A DNA stretch of 64,000 nucleotides from Blastobasis lacticolella (GCA_905147135.1 LR990049.1:9379428-9443427), one strand, 5' to 3'. Positions 1-14,400 are shown, numbered from the stretch's first letter. Notes: a model not told the origin generated them from the sequence alone. Made by a program: numbers and translations.

Positions 1-2254
1 TTATACCGTTCCTTTCCTTTTCCGTCGCTTTGTTTTAACAGTAAGGTGCTAAACTTCCCGGGTGATTATTATGCATAATTTATACACCTATTGTAATAAT
101 ATTGGGTTATTGGAAAGTAAATATAACAATACGAGTAAAAGTAAAGAAATACAAAATATATGAATAACACTCGTAATAAATAATGATCAATTATTTAATC
201 AGTTACGTCTGACGACCATGAACCAGATTCGAAATCAGATTAAGCTCGCCTTTATTAGGATAGTGGCGATCTTTTATTGCTTTTAAAGAATTATCATTGC
301 TAATCGTAATCAAGCAGGTTAAAATGTTTACGTAATAACTAGGACATTGTTAGATCCTAGATTCAACAGACAGAGTTTAAAGATAGTAGCGAATAATTTT
401 GCATATTGATTATTTATCAAGCTTAGGTTGTGAAATGTTAATTATGTATTAATTAACCCAATGAATTAGAACGAACATTTGTAACACATTCGTATCGGAG
501 ACTACTTTCTTGTGTTATACAATTAATGAGTAGATGCCGGTCGTGCCGAACGTTTCAACGGATTCACGGGCTAATTGGTACACGGTTTTTTTCTCTTGAA
601 TAAGTATTCGTTACAGCGCACTGGTGAAGAGCTAATTGATATACGTGTTTATTTGTTGAATTGTTTAGATATCGGGTGTAGTATTATAACTATAAACAAT
701 TTTTTAGGGTTCTGAACCTCTAAGGTAAAATCGGCAACCTTTGTTGCCCGTCTGTCTCGGTCGGTCTATCCATTTGTCTGTCTTTCTGACTGGCTGGCTG
801 CCCTATACACAAATTTCTTTACTCAGGAACGTATAAAGATATCAAGTTGAAATTAAGGCGAGGTTTCCAGAGCGCGCTCCATACAAACGTAGTTTGATCA
901 TATTTTTAACCAATATCTATGCTTGTAGTTTGTCAAATTTTCGTTCAAATATATTGTTGCTAATATGTACAGAATATAAAATTTGTGTGGATATCTTAAA
1001 CCCCGTGTAACTTTGAATCGACATATATGTCTACGAAATACGGGTTATATCTGGCCTGCCTCTGATAATAGTGCCATAAACCAAAACACAGCTCAAACCG
1101 GAGTCATAAGCCGGAACTAAAAGCTAATTATGTAATGAATATGTACCTATTTAAATAATAAAGAGCGACATTTTCAATCTACCGTGCTGCACCCACAAAC
1201 GAATTTGACATTAGATTATGCGAATAATCTAGCGATAACTTGAATTCAAACGATGTGATAATTAACTGTCAAGATGCAACCGCAAATTATTATTTAATAT
1301 GGCTGTTTAACATAAATTTGTAATCGCATTTCGCGGTGGCCGAGTATACCGGAAAAGTAAGTTTGAAATGGGTTTATACTACTGTAATAGTTAGAGCAGT
1401 CAGGCGAATGCGAGGCTATACTTTGTTGTACCACGCAGCATACCTCTTGCTTCGCTACTTGCGTGATATTGACTCGACTTGTTGGCCATGTATAACTAAT
1501 ATTACTCGTCCTCAGTTTCAGCCTATAGGCAAAATGCAAAACCCCACCAGACATTCCACCTTCGTGGGTGTCCCAGCTAACCATATAAATCACGTAGGTT
1601 CAACCTGTGCTTTGGCATTCGGCTAAGGAATAGAATGCGTTTAGAGCGATTGTGTTCCCCGAGCAGAATCTATAATATGGGCACCTTCCTTTCCGTTCCT
1701 AGCCAAGCATGTTCCATATTCGGCAGCTTCCTCACCTACCTACCATCAAGTGAGACGGCGATCGACGGAAAAAACTGTCTCATTTTTACGACTGCAGCTT
1801 GCATCGAATATAGTGAACATGATACTACCTATAGCAGGGGAGTTGGCTGTCGTTTTAGGCTTTTAAGCTCTCATTACTATCGTATGTTGTCATACCTTGA
1901 TTATTTCATATCAAGAGCCCATATTATTCCACAGCTGGACATGAATCTGCTCCACATAGTGGAGGCCAGTGTCATAACCTCGGTAGATTGGAGATAACAA
2001 TATTGAAAATCATTATCACCATCATATCCATATGGCCACTTCTGGGCTTATACGGATCAAATAAACGACCTTCTCCAAAACACAGGTCAGGAGCATACTC
2101 AACCATCGTAAATGTATGAATGTGGAAGAGGCAAAAGCGGTGTGTCAGAATCGTAGGTTGTGTGCATCCAATAGAGTCTACTTACCTTTATGGGATACTA
2201 CCGTGAGTGTTTCCGTGTCAGTATGTATGTAACATAAAATTTATCTTGTTCCAG
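1..2254. other. Upstream region of the myosin III gene, no gene seen
   Basis: I see no coding exon here on either strand. The open frames present show no protein-family motif. The stretch ends in a usable splice acceptor (TTGTTCCAG, ending at 2254) immediately before the first coding exon of the myosin gene, so one or more non-coding first exons and the promoter may lie in this region or to its left. Notable content is a pyrimidine-rich TCTG-type low-complexity run near 750-800. A sequence near 1915-1990 (..CACAGCTGGACATGAATC..) resembles decayed lepidopteran retroelement DNA. Confidence 0.5.
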
Positions 2255-2282
2255 CCCCTAAATGCGGGCGTGGTGACCAGCG
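2255..2282 (+). promoter_or_regulatory. 5' untranslated part of first coding exon with a minimal upstream ORF
   Basis: The exon appears to begin at 2255, after the acceptor TTCCAG. In this leader an upstream ATG at 2262 opens a four-codon reading frame (Met-Arg-Ala-Trp, stop TGA at 2274-2276), and the main ATG follows six bases later at 2283. An in-frame TAA at 2259-2261 also closes the frame above the chosen start, which supports 2283. The base at -3 of the main ATG is G. A uORF this short and close could allow reinitiation or dampen translation; this is inferred, and depends on the upstream exon structure. Confidence 0.5.
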
Positions 2283-2447
2283 ATGCGCAGCGACGTGGCG
2301 TACCGCGGGCTCTCGCAGCATGTGGAGCTGGAGCGGGCGGCCGACCCCCGCGACCGGTTCACGCTGCACGAGCTCATCGGGGAGGGCACCTATGGAGAGG
2401 TCTACTGCGCGAGGGACAAGACCACCGGAAGACGGGTGGCTGTCAAG
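2283..2447 (+). CDS. Myo3 (ninaC family): Myosin III exon 1: kinase N-lobe, glycine loop and ATP lysine
   Basis: Encodes residues 1-55. The sequence [22 protein letters not shown] contains the kinase glycine-rich loop (GEGTYGEV, about 33-40). It ends at the ATP-binding lysine of VAVK (K55), followed by the donor GTAAGG in phase 0. The Asp-Pro-x-Asp lead-in resembles MYO3A and NinaC starts. The following intron (2448-5009) is the longest in the front half of the gene. Confidence 0.93.
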
Positions 2448-5400
2448 GTAAGGCAACGCTGGCAGTGGCAGGGTACGTTTATGAAATCCGTCGTTTCGTT
2501 TAATGTTGTCTCATCTATGCTGCGGCAGGCATGAGCGCTCACAGCATTATGCCGAGACTGGTCCATTTCGGTTTTTGTTACATCACTGGCTGGTATTACG
2601 TAATTTTGAATAAATTATAATTTACTGTACTCACCTTAGGTTAAGGATGTAATGTGGAACCGAATAAAATGCTGCCTATATCTATGTCTAAAACTATGTT
2701 GCTCCATAGATAGATAGATAGATAGATCTGTTGTTGTTTCATCGATGGTAGCATTAAACTAAAAAAAAATATCTACAACTTCTTTTCGCGATTTGGTATA
2801 TGTAGTCACATGCGAGTACTAGACGTGGGTGGTGCGCATTGCGGCACTAGTAGGGCTCTAAATGCTCTCGCACGCCACCCACACGACAAAACTATTAGGA
2901 AGCAGGAGTGATGTCAAGTTAAGGCAGTGCCGATGATGTGCGTTTACGACCGGTTCGAGCTGCATGAGCTCTACCGTATATATGTGAAGGACTCAATTAT
3001 TAACAGACATTTTATTATGATGGGATTTTACATCGGATTCATAGGTGAGCGGCGCGTACTATGGAAACAATACATGGGGGACGCCTATGCCCATCAGTGG
3101 GCGTCTTTCGTCTGATATATTAATGATGATGATAGAAACATGTTTTGTAGCGGTGTAAAAAAGTACCGCTTTCTACTCAAATCTTTTATTTCGAATCATT
3201 GTTAACTTAAGACCGCCTGATTAAAATAATGTTGCTCTAAACATAATTCCCCAACCCAGTTCCAATAACCAGACGAAGTAATTTCTACTTCTATTGTAGC
3301 CGTAATTAAAATTCCCATCGTAATGGGCACATAGGCTGCGCCTATAATGAAAGCGTAGAGAATAATGACAAAGATAAAATCCGTACACAGTTTATAGCCT
3401 GGTCCCGGGTCGGGGAAATCAGCCGCGGCGGCCCTTGCGCCGCGTAAATTAACATGTTGTGCCGTACGACGACTTGAATTTCACATTTAAGTTAAACTGA
3501 GATCTTTACAATGTTCGGAGGCATTCCAATTAAGTCCGCTATTAACTTGTTGGGTTGAAAATTATCGATTTAATTTCGGTATCGTAAGAGCTGGTTAGTT
3601 TGGCCCTGTTATTTTCTCCCCTTTTTCCTAGTAAAGCTAGCAAACTATGCGATAGATGGACTCAGTGGGAAAATTAAATTGATTTCAATTTTTAAAGTAA
3701 AGTGACACATCTGGGCCAAAATAACCCGCTCCACAGTAGTTCTATCGAAGTTTCTAAATCTTCATACATGTTTACGAGTTCAACTTACTCGTAAAGGAAA
3801 GCCAATAACAGGAACTCAATACTTTCTATACAATAAAACTATAAAAAAGTCGGGACTAAATTCTGGGACGTAACTACGATAAAAAAAAACTGTTCTTTTT
3901 GCGCATCATGCGAAAACCGCTGAACAGATTTTGATGAAACTGTAACATTTTGGTAGTTTGGAGTCCAACTTAAACTTTCATCTAATTCGAGTGGGTAGAA
4001 CCAAAGATATAGCTTGACCTCTCCGTAATACTAGCTTTCATACATTGGGGAGGTTATTTAAAATTGACCAGTAAACAAAGTTGCTGGCAAAAGATAAACT
4101 GTCATAAAAACTATTTCCACGCGGACGTTGTCGCGGGCAAAAGATAGTTGTAAATAAAATAACGGGTCTTGTATTTTATACAACTCTCTCATGTCCCAAA
4201 TATGACAAATGTCAATAAGACAAGTTTGTATAAAATGACAGGTGTACGTACAGTCGCGAATTTTAATTGCTTCCAATCTTTATGTCATCTCGTTAGATGA
4301 CTTATACAGAGAATGGTAGCAATTCTATATCTACTGGTAGTAGACCATTGTCTACTACCTATACCTAAATCTTAAACTTGTTTGTCGAGGATTGCTTTCA
4401 TTTCAAATAGGTTAAGTGATACCTAACATAATGTCTAAGCCCTTTTTCCAAATATTACGAAAACGGTCTCCACTCTACTGATAACATCTTTAGTGCCCTG
4501 TCTATCTAAATGAAGCTTTTATTACGGTGCGTCTGATAACTCCGAGTGGGTAATTGCTGAGAACCAGCTCTTCATTAATATGTATTACTGCTGAATTATT
4601 CCATTACACGGCACAAAGTTTAGTCGAATGTGTGAATGTAGGTGAATAAAGAATGGACGGGTCTGCTAGTGTTTTATGGACGGTATTGTTAGCATGGCGA
4701 TTGAATTGACTGTGCAGATTCTATCTCAAGTTAACATTGATGTCAAGGTCCCAAAACAATAGTGACTAGTAGCCTCTCGGTTATGTTATGTTGGCTAGTG
4801 TCAATGCTCATATCACTGCGGTTAATGTAATAATTACATAAATGATGTAACGAGATAAATTTAATAATAAAAGACCGAGCATTGGAATTCCAATTAACTT
4901 TATCAAGCATCTGACCAAGCCCACACAATAGCTTTTGGTTTGGACTAATTTATTTAATGCACTTTTAAGTAGCACTGGCCACGATTTCTGATAGTTACTT
5001 TGGTTTCAGATATTAGAGAACATCACGGAAAATATCGAGGAAATCGAAGAGGAGTTCCTCGTGTTCCGTGACTTGTCGAGCCATCCCAATATTCCCGAAT
5101 TCTTTGGTCTGTTCCTGAAACGCGGTCTCAGTTCCGACGATGATCAAATATGGTTCGTTATGGAGGTAAGATCACTTCACTGTTTCAATGTAGTCATTTT
5201 AATTTTACCCGTGGGTCAAGCCTGACGACCGCGTGGATAGGTTCCACCATCTTATTCTACAAGTATATCTGCCGCCAAGCAGCAATGCTGGCGTTGTTGT
5301 ATTTCGGTCTGTATGATAAGATAGCCTATGTAAACAAGGCATAAGCCAGTGTAAATAAGCCATTAATTGGTGTATTAGCTTAGTCCTTAAAGTAAGATCG

Positions 5401-8400
5401 TATCTACGGTTTTACATTCTTGTTACAAGAAATTTTACTGCGTGTATCGTAGACGTATAGGTCACCTACGGTTCCACGTGTATTAGAGCAACATTAGTGG
5501 CCTTTATGAGCGACAGTTACCTCATTCCTTTCCACCATCTGTAAACTGTCTGCTCGTTGCCACTGAGAAATACAAAAACTCAACCAATCAACGCGACAAT
5601 TACAGCTATGCACAGGCGGGTCCGTGACGGACTTAAGTGCGGGCATGCGTGCTCGCGGTGCCAACCTCACGGAGCCCCAATTGGCGTACGTGCTGCGGGG
5701 TACTGTGCGTGCACTGACTCACCTGCACGCGCACCGCTGCATGCACCGCGACGTCAAAGGACACAATATACTGCTAACAGAAGATGCGGAAGTGAAGCTG
5801 GTCGACTTCGGTGTCTCCTCGCACTTGGCTGCCACGGCTGCGCGAAGGAACACGTCTGTTGGCACACCCTATTGGATGGCTCCAGAGGTAATGCTTCGCG
5901 CCATATACGATTACTATATCCTTCATTGTTTTATCCAGATTTGTATACAACTTTCACGGGACATTGATATTGCAGGTGATAGCCTGCGAACAACAGCTGG
6001 ATGAATCATACGACTGCCGGTGCGACGTGTGGTCTGTCGGGATCACAGCCATAGAGCTAGCGGAGGGTGAGCCGCCTCTGTCGGGGCTCCACCCTATGAG
6101 GGCACTGTTCCAAATCCCTCGTAATCCGCCACCGCGTCTATCTCACCCGGAAGTATTTTCGCCACAACTCTCAGATTTCATAGCTGAATGTTTAGTGAAA
6201 GACATGAACCAAAGACCATTTGCGAGAGAGCTTATGGAACACCCTCTGTTACTCGCAGTAAATACTTTCGAAGACAAGGTAAATATGAGCTTACATATGG
6301 GTGAAGTAACTTAACGTTGTCTCGTATTTATCTAAGTCTTAACATTACTTTGTTTTAGATTCGGAAAGAGCTCCAAACTGAAATAAAACGGCAAAGAGCA
6401 GAAGGTCGAAGCTGTCGCGCTCCAGAGGCTACGACAAAAAGAGGCAAACTAAAATCACATCGGAAGGCACGACCAGAAAAAATGTACACAGACGACCTTG
6501 CGACTTTGGAGGTGCTGACCGAAGATGCAATCGTCGAGCAACTGCAAAAGAGATACACTCAGAACCAAATCTATACTTACATTGGAGATATATTAGTAGC
6601 TGTTAATCCTTTTACAGACATCGGTATATACACAACCAAGGTAACTCAGGCCACGTATTGTGTACTCAAAAAATATTATAATACTTGAATAATTGATCGT
6701 GACCACTGTAGGTCAAAGCCTAACCTTGTCGTATGCTGACCTCAAGTTAATTATATAGTTTATATTGCAGAGTCAACAAATTTATCAAGGTCGATGTAGA
6801 TCTGACAATCCGCCTCACATCTTCGCGGTGGCGGATGCAGCGCATCAAGCCCTCATGCATCAGAAACTGCACCAGGCCATAGTGATATCCGGGGAAAGCG
6901 GTGCCGGGAAAACGGAATCGGCAAATCTGTTGCTGAAACAACTTGTTTTTTTGTCAAAGGTGAATTTGCTAGAAACGAACTGAACATTTTAAAATTGGCC
7001 AAGACGTGTCTTGCCACGTGCAGTGTAAGGTTTCGTAGTTGCCTGTTGTAACATGGAGGGCTTTTTGATACTATAAACATAATACAAAGTTACAAATGTA
7101 GCTAGCTCAATTTTTTTCATATAATTTTTTTACAAATCCAACTACATTTCAGTCTCGACTATTACTCGTTAACTTGAAGAGGCCACTAGACTGTGTGTAT
7201 ATGTTTTCCTTTTAACTTTATTATATATCTATACTGTTATGTTGAATACTTTACACGTATCCAAATATTACGGTTTAGCTGTTAGAGGGCGCGACACGTG
7301 GTTCTTCCAAAAAATTCCACTTCGTAGATAAATATATCGGAAACAGTAAATGTAATCCAAAAATTTGTAGTATAGCACTGGCCACACATATTTTATCGTT
7401 CATGTAGCCCCACTTGGGAAAAAATTCCTTGCATCTACCATGGAGTTTATCTCGAATAGCCGATGAGAAGACTTTTGTGATATATTCGTATCTGATTAAT
7501 ATATCCAAAATATAAACGATTCGTTTCTTGAGTAAAGCAAAAGCTAAACTGATATTAACGAAAACAAATGTGGTACTATCCAAGGAGTTTAGGTATAGAT
7601 ACTTATCACAATAATTATGTTCACCCATCGAAATCAGCGCTATAAAGATGTATAATCGCCAGCGTTTGACGTTTATTTGTTTTCGGTTACAGACGCAAAA
7701 CAAGAACCTCGAAGAGCGTATACTGCAAGTGAACCCCATTATGGAGTCTTTCGGCAACGCTCGTACCGGCATCAACGCGAACAGTTCCAGGTTCGGGAAG
7801 TACCTCGACCTTGCGATGATGCGCGCGGGACGGGTGGCCGGCGCCAGGATATCTGTGTATCTGCTAGAGCAGTCGCGGGTCGTGCATCAGGCTTTGTGAG
7901 TAACATCTGACTCTCTAAATTAGACTTTCGAACATTTGACGACCTGAGTGCTTTAGTGGTCTGTCACGCAAGAGGTCCCGGGTTCGATTCCCGGCCGAGC
8001 AGAAATTGAAATGATGAATTTTAATTTCTGTTACGGGTCTGGGTGTTATGTGTATAATGTATTTAAGAGTATATATGATGTGTATTCAGTTATCTAGCAC
8101 TCATAGTATAGCTTTGCTTAGTTTGGGGGTATATGGCTCTGTATGAATTTGTCCACGATTATTTTAAAAATTTCCGGGTTTCTTAACGTGTACTTTGGTT
8201 TACGATAATTATGCATGCAACAGCGTCGAAATATCGGGCTACTCATAAACCATGGAATAATGACCGCGATAGTTTAAATCATTACGTAGACTTTCGAATT
8301 CATTATTTTGCAACGAAACCTGCATAATGAAAAGGCGAATGCAATACTTTTTCTTATACTTGATATTGACCTTTTTATCAGCCAATTAAATTAATGAACA

Positions 8401-11400
8401 ACGAAATATCTTTATAAAAAACAACCTTTGATCAAGTTTCCTTTTATGTCACCTCCAGTTGACATTCCAATAGCCCCAAACCGCAACAAACTGACCATTG
8501 CCATTACAATGCTCTTACTCGTAAATAATTTCCCCAGAGGCGAGAGTAACTTCCACGTGTTCTACTATCTATACGACGGGTTGGAGAGTGAGGGCCGATG
8601 GCGTAAGTTCTATTTGGACGAGCAACTGAAGACCCGACACCGGTACCTGCAGCCTCTGGCAGCGATGCATCGGGAGCACAACGTGCATCGGTGGCGGCAA
8701 CTCAACCAAGCTTTTAAGGTACGATCGAGGGTGTTCTTAGTGTTATATAGGTGTCTATAACAAATATGTACCTAAATCATCATAATCATCATCATAATAG
8801 TCCACTGCAGCCCTTCCACAAAAGGGGAGGATATTGCCATAATCTCCACGCTTGGCAGGCCGGTTGGAGATTGCAATGTTATAAATGTTACAATGGAAAA
8901 CGCTGCTGCACATCTTCCAGCCTAAAGAGACTCTAGATCTTTTGCCTCCATAACATTAGTCGCCTTGTACGACATCGACGAGTGTAAGGGGTTGGTGCTA
9001 TTCTTCTCTGCCATACACCTTACGGTATCTAAATATAAAACAAGAACGACCGAAAAGTTATAGTCCTTCATCAATTGTTGTATCCTGGTCCCTATAGACA
9101 TGAACTCATTTATTGAAAATTGTTGCGACATAAAATGTTGTGAGTAGGTATTCGTACCCACTTAAATTTAATTTAAAAGGAGTGGATATTGCACAAAAAT
9201 ATTTCGACATTGATAACAAAGTACTTGAAGTCGCTGGGATTGGCATGTACTGACCTTTGCAATATATTGCAGTTATTGCACAAGCATCGCCTAGACGTGC
9301 GTTTTTAGAATTCCTACTTTTAATGGTCAACATTATAACTTATACTCTCGTATATGAACAGTATAAAATACCTATTCAATTTCTGCGCCAATTTATTACA
9401 TGTAACTCTATTAATTTTATAGGTTGTTGGGTTTCAAGAAGAGGAGGTGAGAATCATTTACAGTATGCTGGCCGCCATTCTTCACCTCGGCGACATCGAG
9501 TTTGGGGAGATGGCCGAAGACAACACGGACAATAGAGCTACAATCATTGACACAGCACCTTTACACAGAGGTAAAGGATACTAAGTACATAATTTTTTTT
9601 AAAGAATACAGAATAAACCTACCCAATAAGCAGAGTTTATGAACGAATTCCAGGGGCACAAAGTGTCACGTCTAAAAAAGGAAAAGTCTATGTGAATCTC
9701 GTAAGAATCAGACTGATGTATGTGTTACGAATCATCAAGGCAATTGGCCCCCTGATGCGGTTGGAGGCTAAGATGATGATGTATTATTTATACTACTGAC
9801 TCAGTTACAAACGAGTACCTAACTGTCGCCTATAACATCTACGGTTCAAGTACATATTGCAGTTATCACTAAAGACAACAATGACCTTAGTTCCGTTTTA
9901 ACTAGTTTTTAGCCAATCAGCAACGTCCAAATTGAGATAAGAAACGACTTAGGCAATTCCTAAATTTAGTGAAAACAGCAATTAATCTTCTAAACCTTAC
10001 CAATTAGAGAACCGCAGGTGCGTCAACACAGAGAAGCCAAAGATGATAAGGCCCTGGCTATCGTATCCTTCAATCCGGACCACAACAATGCAAACATTGT
10101 TGTTTGTGGAACAAATAGTTAAATGAGGATATCCATCCAGGCTAACTCCTCAGGCTTCACAGAGTTTTACCATAATTCTTTTTACATTCTAGCATCGTGT
10201 CTCCTCGGCGTAGAGACCTGCGACCTCCGAGAGTGCCTAACCAGCAGTAGCGTCGTAGCCCGAGGGGAGACCATCGCGAGACACAGTTCCCCGACAGAAG
10301 CCTCAGTAGCAAGAGACGCCACCGCTCGAGGCCTCTACGCCAGGGCCTTCGATAGAATCGTCGAGCGAATCAACGCATTGCTGTGCCAGAACAGACCACA
10401 TGCGTAAGTTTAACCGTGTTAATTGAAATTGTGTAGACGAATTTGAATTTGAATTTTGATCTTATTGAATCTGTTAAACATTTTCAGAAACGAACAGCTG
10501 TCGGTTGGAATACTAGACATATTTGGCTTTGAAAACTTCAACAGAAACTCTTTTGAACAACTTTGTATTAACGTCGCCAACGAACAGATACAATATTATT
10601 TTAACCAACATATCTTTACATGGGAGCAACAAGAATATATGGCTGAAGGAGTACCAGTAGACTTAGTGGAATTTTCCGACAACAGACCTGTCCTAGACAT
10701 GCTGTTGTCCCGGCCGATGGGTTTACTAGCTTTGCTGGACGAGGAAAGCAGATTCCCACGAGCAACAGACAGAAGTCTTATCGGTAACAATTATCTATGT
10801 ATAAAAGTCAAAATTGCATAATTGCTTACGTTTCTAGCGGGTCAATTGATACCTCCAATGAGGTTAATCGTTTTATTCTTAATTTATTACCATAAATCTG
10901 CATAATAGTTACTGAGATGATTATTAGTTAAGATCGTAGTTCACGTTTCATAATTATCTTGCAGAGAAATTTCACAACAACATCAAGAGCAAGTATTACG
11001 TTCGGCCGAAGTCTGACGCAAAATGCTTCGCCATCCACCACTTTGCTGGACGTGTGGTCTATCAAGCTGATGGGTTCTTAGAAAAAAATAGAAACTTCTT
11101 GCCTCCTGAAGTCGTTCAACTAATGAGGCAAAGTCAGTACGACATCATTAGATTCTTGTTTCAGTGTCCGATAACGAAAACGGGTAATTTATATTCACCG
11201 TTGCATGGAGACATTGATTCCAGAAGTTTAGAAAGTCCTGCATCCGGAGATTCAAGGGTAAATAGTTATTATTATTGTCACTTGTATGTAAGTTAATTTG
11301 AGATAAATGAAAACGATTCGTTTGAATGTCACGTATGACTCGTATTTCATTATATGAATATTTTTTCTTCTTGGTTGTTTTGCATTCTCGTAAGTTCATA

Positions 11401-14400
11401 CTCTTCTTAGCAAAGGAGTGTTGATATTTAAATACTTACAGTTAATGACTTGAACGATCGTAGAATTCGATTATTAAGTTTCGTGTACTTATATTTTTTA
11501 GGATCGTTTCAATAGCAGGGGCTTAGCTTCTCAATCTCGAGCTCAGCAGACTGTTTCGACATATTTCCGTTATTCCTTAATGGAACTGCTTCAAAAGATG
11601 GTCAGCGGCACCCCTCAGTTCGTAAGATGTCTCAAACCCAACGACTCAAGATCACCAAAGCATTTTGACTCAGCGAAAATCCTGAAACAACTTAGATATA
11701 CTGGTGTATTAGAAACAATTAGGATAAGGCAAACTGGATTCTCTCATCGACTGACGTTTGAAGAATTTTTGAAGAGGTACGAAAAAACTTTTTCCAAAAA
11801 TGTACCTTAGTATATCTATTTAGTATTTCACAAATCACGTTGTCATCCGATTTTCCGCAGATATGGATTCTTGTCATTCAGCTACGACGAAGTAATGAAG
11901 CCCAACCGAGACACTTGCCGTCTCCTGCTCATGAGACTGAAGATGGACGGGTGGGCAATAGGCAAGTCAAAGGTCTTCCTTAAATACTACCATGTGGAAG
12001 TCCTAGCCAGGATTTATGAGGAGCAGGTATGCATTTATCCTTGGTCTACCTTTATTGATCAATTATTGCCGAATTACTGATAACACCAATTATTGAATTA
12101 TTAACTATAGTTCTTTTATTGTTAATATATAAAAAAATATATATTTAAATGTATATTGTATAGAATTGTATTTATCCATAGTTTAATAATAATATTTTTA
12201 AAGTATTCTCTTTATATATTTATTTAAGATGACGTGTGTAAGCACATCTTTTAGCTTTTTCCCTTATTTGCTCTTGCACTACTAACTTACCTCTTGCCAA
12301 AGATTGTCTGGAAGAGATCGTTTAAACCCCCTTTGCACACAATAAATTGTTGGTCTTTTTTCTCTGTTATGTTTATTTCACTTTTGTGTGTGCAATAAAG
12401 AGCTTTTACTTTATTACTTATTCCAGATAAGGAAAGTAGTATTGGTGCAAGCGTGCGCGCGCGGATGGCTCGCCCGTCGATATTTCTGTCGGCTGAAGGT
12501 TCAGATGGCCATCTCAGTGCTGACCCTGCAGCGACATGTACGTGGCTGGCTCACCAGAAAACGGTTGCAAGAGAGGCAACGGCAACTCGCCAGAGAGTTC
12601 CAAAGAGAACAGATGGCAGATAGCAGGAAGCATCAGAAGCAAGGTGTGTAGAAGTTGCTAACCATATATTTTTAATCTGCCGTAAAGTAAGAGTCACTAC
12701 AGTTAACTCTTGTTTTATTTCATTTGTAGGTGCCAATAACAAGAACAAGGCTATGATGAAGGCGAAGATACTCAGGAAAATGACGTCGCAGGATAGCGAA
12801 GAAGAAACCGAAACCAGCAACAAGGAGAATGTCGATAATAATAGGGCTGCCGTTATTATACAGAGTCGTGAGTAGTAATCAGATCACTGTCGTATATTAA
12901 AATTATACTGATTATCAGAGTAGAGTAGTTGTATCCGCGCTACCAAAATGGTCCCGCGGCTGACAATTAGTCAATCTTTCTCGTAACAGTGACAAGGAAA
13001 AAAGTAGCCCCTCCGATTCGTAGATTGTACGGGATCTATGATTGGGCATGGTTAGAATAGTATGCTGTGATTGGACCACACATTTGTCACTTCTTTTAAT
13101 CTATGTCTGTCCATCGCATTGTAGCGAACACTTAGCTACCTATATATCAAGTACATTAACAATAACAAGGGACATTAACGCCAAGTGATGAATGATGATA
13201 TCAGGTAGGTACCTAAACCTTAAGGGCAACATTGTTCGGTATGCCACAATCGGACGATCGTCGTTCTTTATAGGTTTATCTATAAGAAAGATAGCAATTA
13301 TATTGCAGGTTTATTAAATGATTACTATTGTTCATGAAAACACAATCATTGTAAAATACATCAAAACCCACGTCCGCGCTTATCGGCCGACAACCCAACG
13401 ACGTCTTTTTTCCTATCTGGTCGATCAAAGTTCTTCCATAGTTAATCTTTTAGCTAAGACCTTCTTTGATGGTGCGGATTCTTTAATAATTGGTATTACC
13501 CGGTAGTTCCAGACGTCCAGGGCCCAAGTCCTTTTTCTGTCGGTCACAAAGTTCTGCCATAGTTCATCTTTTAGCAAAGATCTTGACGCTGATTCTTTAA
13601 TCATCATTACAGCCTATAACAGTCCACTGCAGGACTTGGGGCCTCTGCCACGAAAAGTTAGGTTATTACCATAATCTCCACGCTCGGCAGGCGGGTTGGA
13701 GATCAGTGTTATTTAATGTTAATGGGAAACGCTGCTGCCCATTTTCCAGCCTACAGAGACTCTAGATCTTTTACCTCGATAATTAGTCGTCTTGTACGAC
13801 ACCCACGAGTGTAAGGGGTTGGTGCTATTCTACTCTGCCGGACACCACGCAGCTGATTCTTTAATCATCCCATCATCATCTTTGCGTTATTGTCCCGGTT
13901 GTGCTCTCAAGAACGAGGGCCCAGGGTCCGCCTCGTCCATGATCCAGTGGAGCGACTACCATCTGACCTCCGTGACCCTGCTACCAGGGGAACCTGACCA
14001 GATTGGATCATAGTTACAAAATCAGTTGCCTGAATTTGCAGGTTTTATCACGATGTTTTCCCTCACCGTCAGAGCATCGGTTAGAATACAACTAATGTAC
14101 ATAACTCAGAAAATAGTTATTGGTACATGACCGCAGCGGGATTCGAACCCGGTCCCTCTCGTTTACGAGTTGGATACTCAACCGCCCGGCTACTGACGCG
14201 GCTGATTCTTCAATAATTCTTGGTTCCACCCCAGACTTCCGCGGCTACACGGCTCGCCGCGCGTGGGCCAAAGGGCGAGCGCCGCCGCCGCCGCGCCACG
14301 CACCGCCGCCGACGCCGCAGCAGCTGATGCAGCAGCACTCGGTGCAGGAGCGCGCCGCCCAGCTGCAGACTTTCGCGGAACAGGTGACGTTGTTATCATC

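Larger units (their letters stand above)
2448..5009. other. Myosin III intron 1
   Basis: A 2.6 kb intron. It contains a repeat copy at about 2541-2695 that recurs at 14610-14765, a GATA microsatellite (2708-2727), a LINE 3' end near 3035-3130, a decayed lepidopteran repeat at 3865-4155, and otherwise AT-rich sequence in which I see no gene. Confidence 0.7.
12868..14234. other. Myosin III intron 16, rebuilt by duplication and two retroposons
   Basis: From left to right: about 0.5 kb with no recognised content, a 121-bp-period duplication at 13398-13602, then two minus-strand retroposons (13603-13851 and 13869-14200). The retroposons are separated and flanked by three copies of GCTGATTCTT(T/C)AAT at 13588, 13852 and 14201, the last only 20 bases before exon 17's acceptor. 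Confidence 0.75.

Noticed and set aside
1635..1997. 120-residue open frame upstream of the myosin gene
   Set aside because: No domain or family resemblance, and its end runs into sequence resembling decayed retroelement DNA.
7275..7775. 166-residue open frame on the minus strand
   Set aside because: It overlaps exon 7 of the myosin gene in antisense, is AT-rich and has no recognisable motif; judged chance.
7960..8003. Possible tRNA gene
   Set aside because: A B-box arm is present, but the tRNA-like head is not a full cloverleaf and continues into a SINE body repeated at 29.9 and 48.0 kb.
14130..14200. Possible tRNA gene on the minus strand
   Set aside because: A and B box-like segments are present, but the sequence continues into a SINE body with a GATGAT tail and a target duplication.
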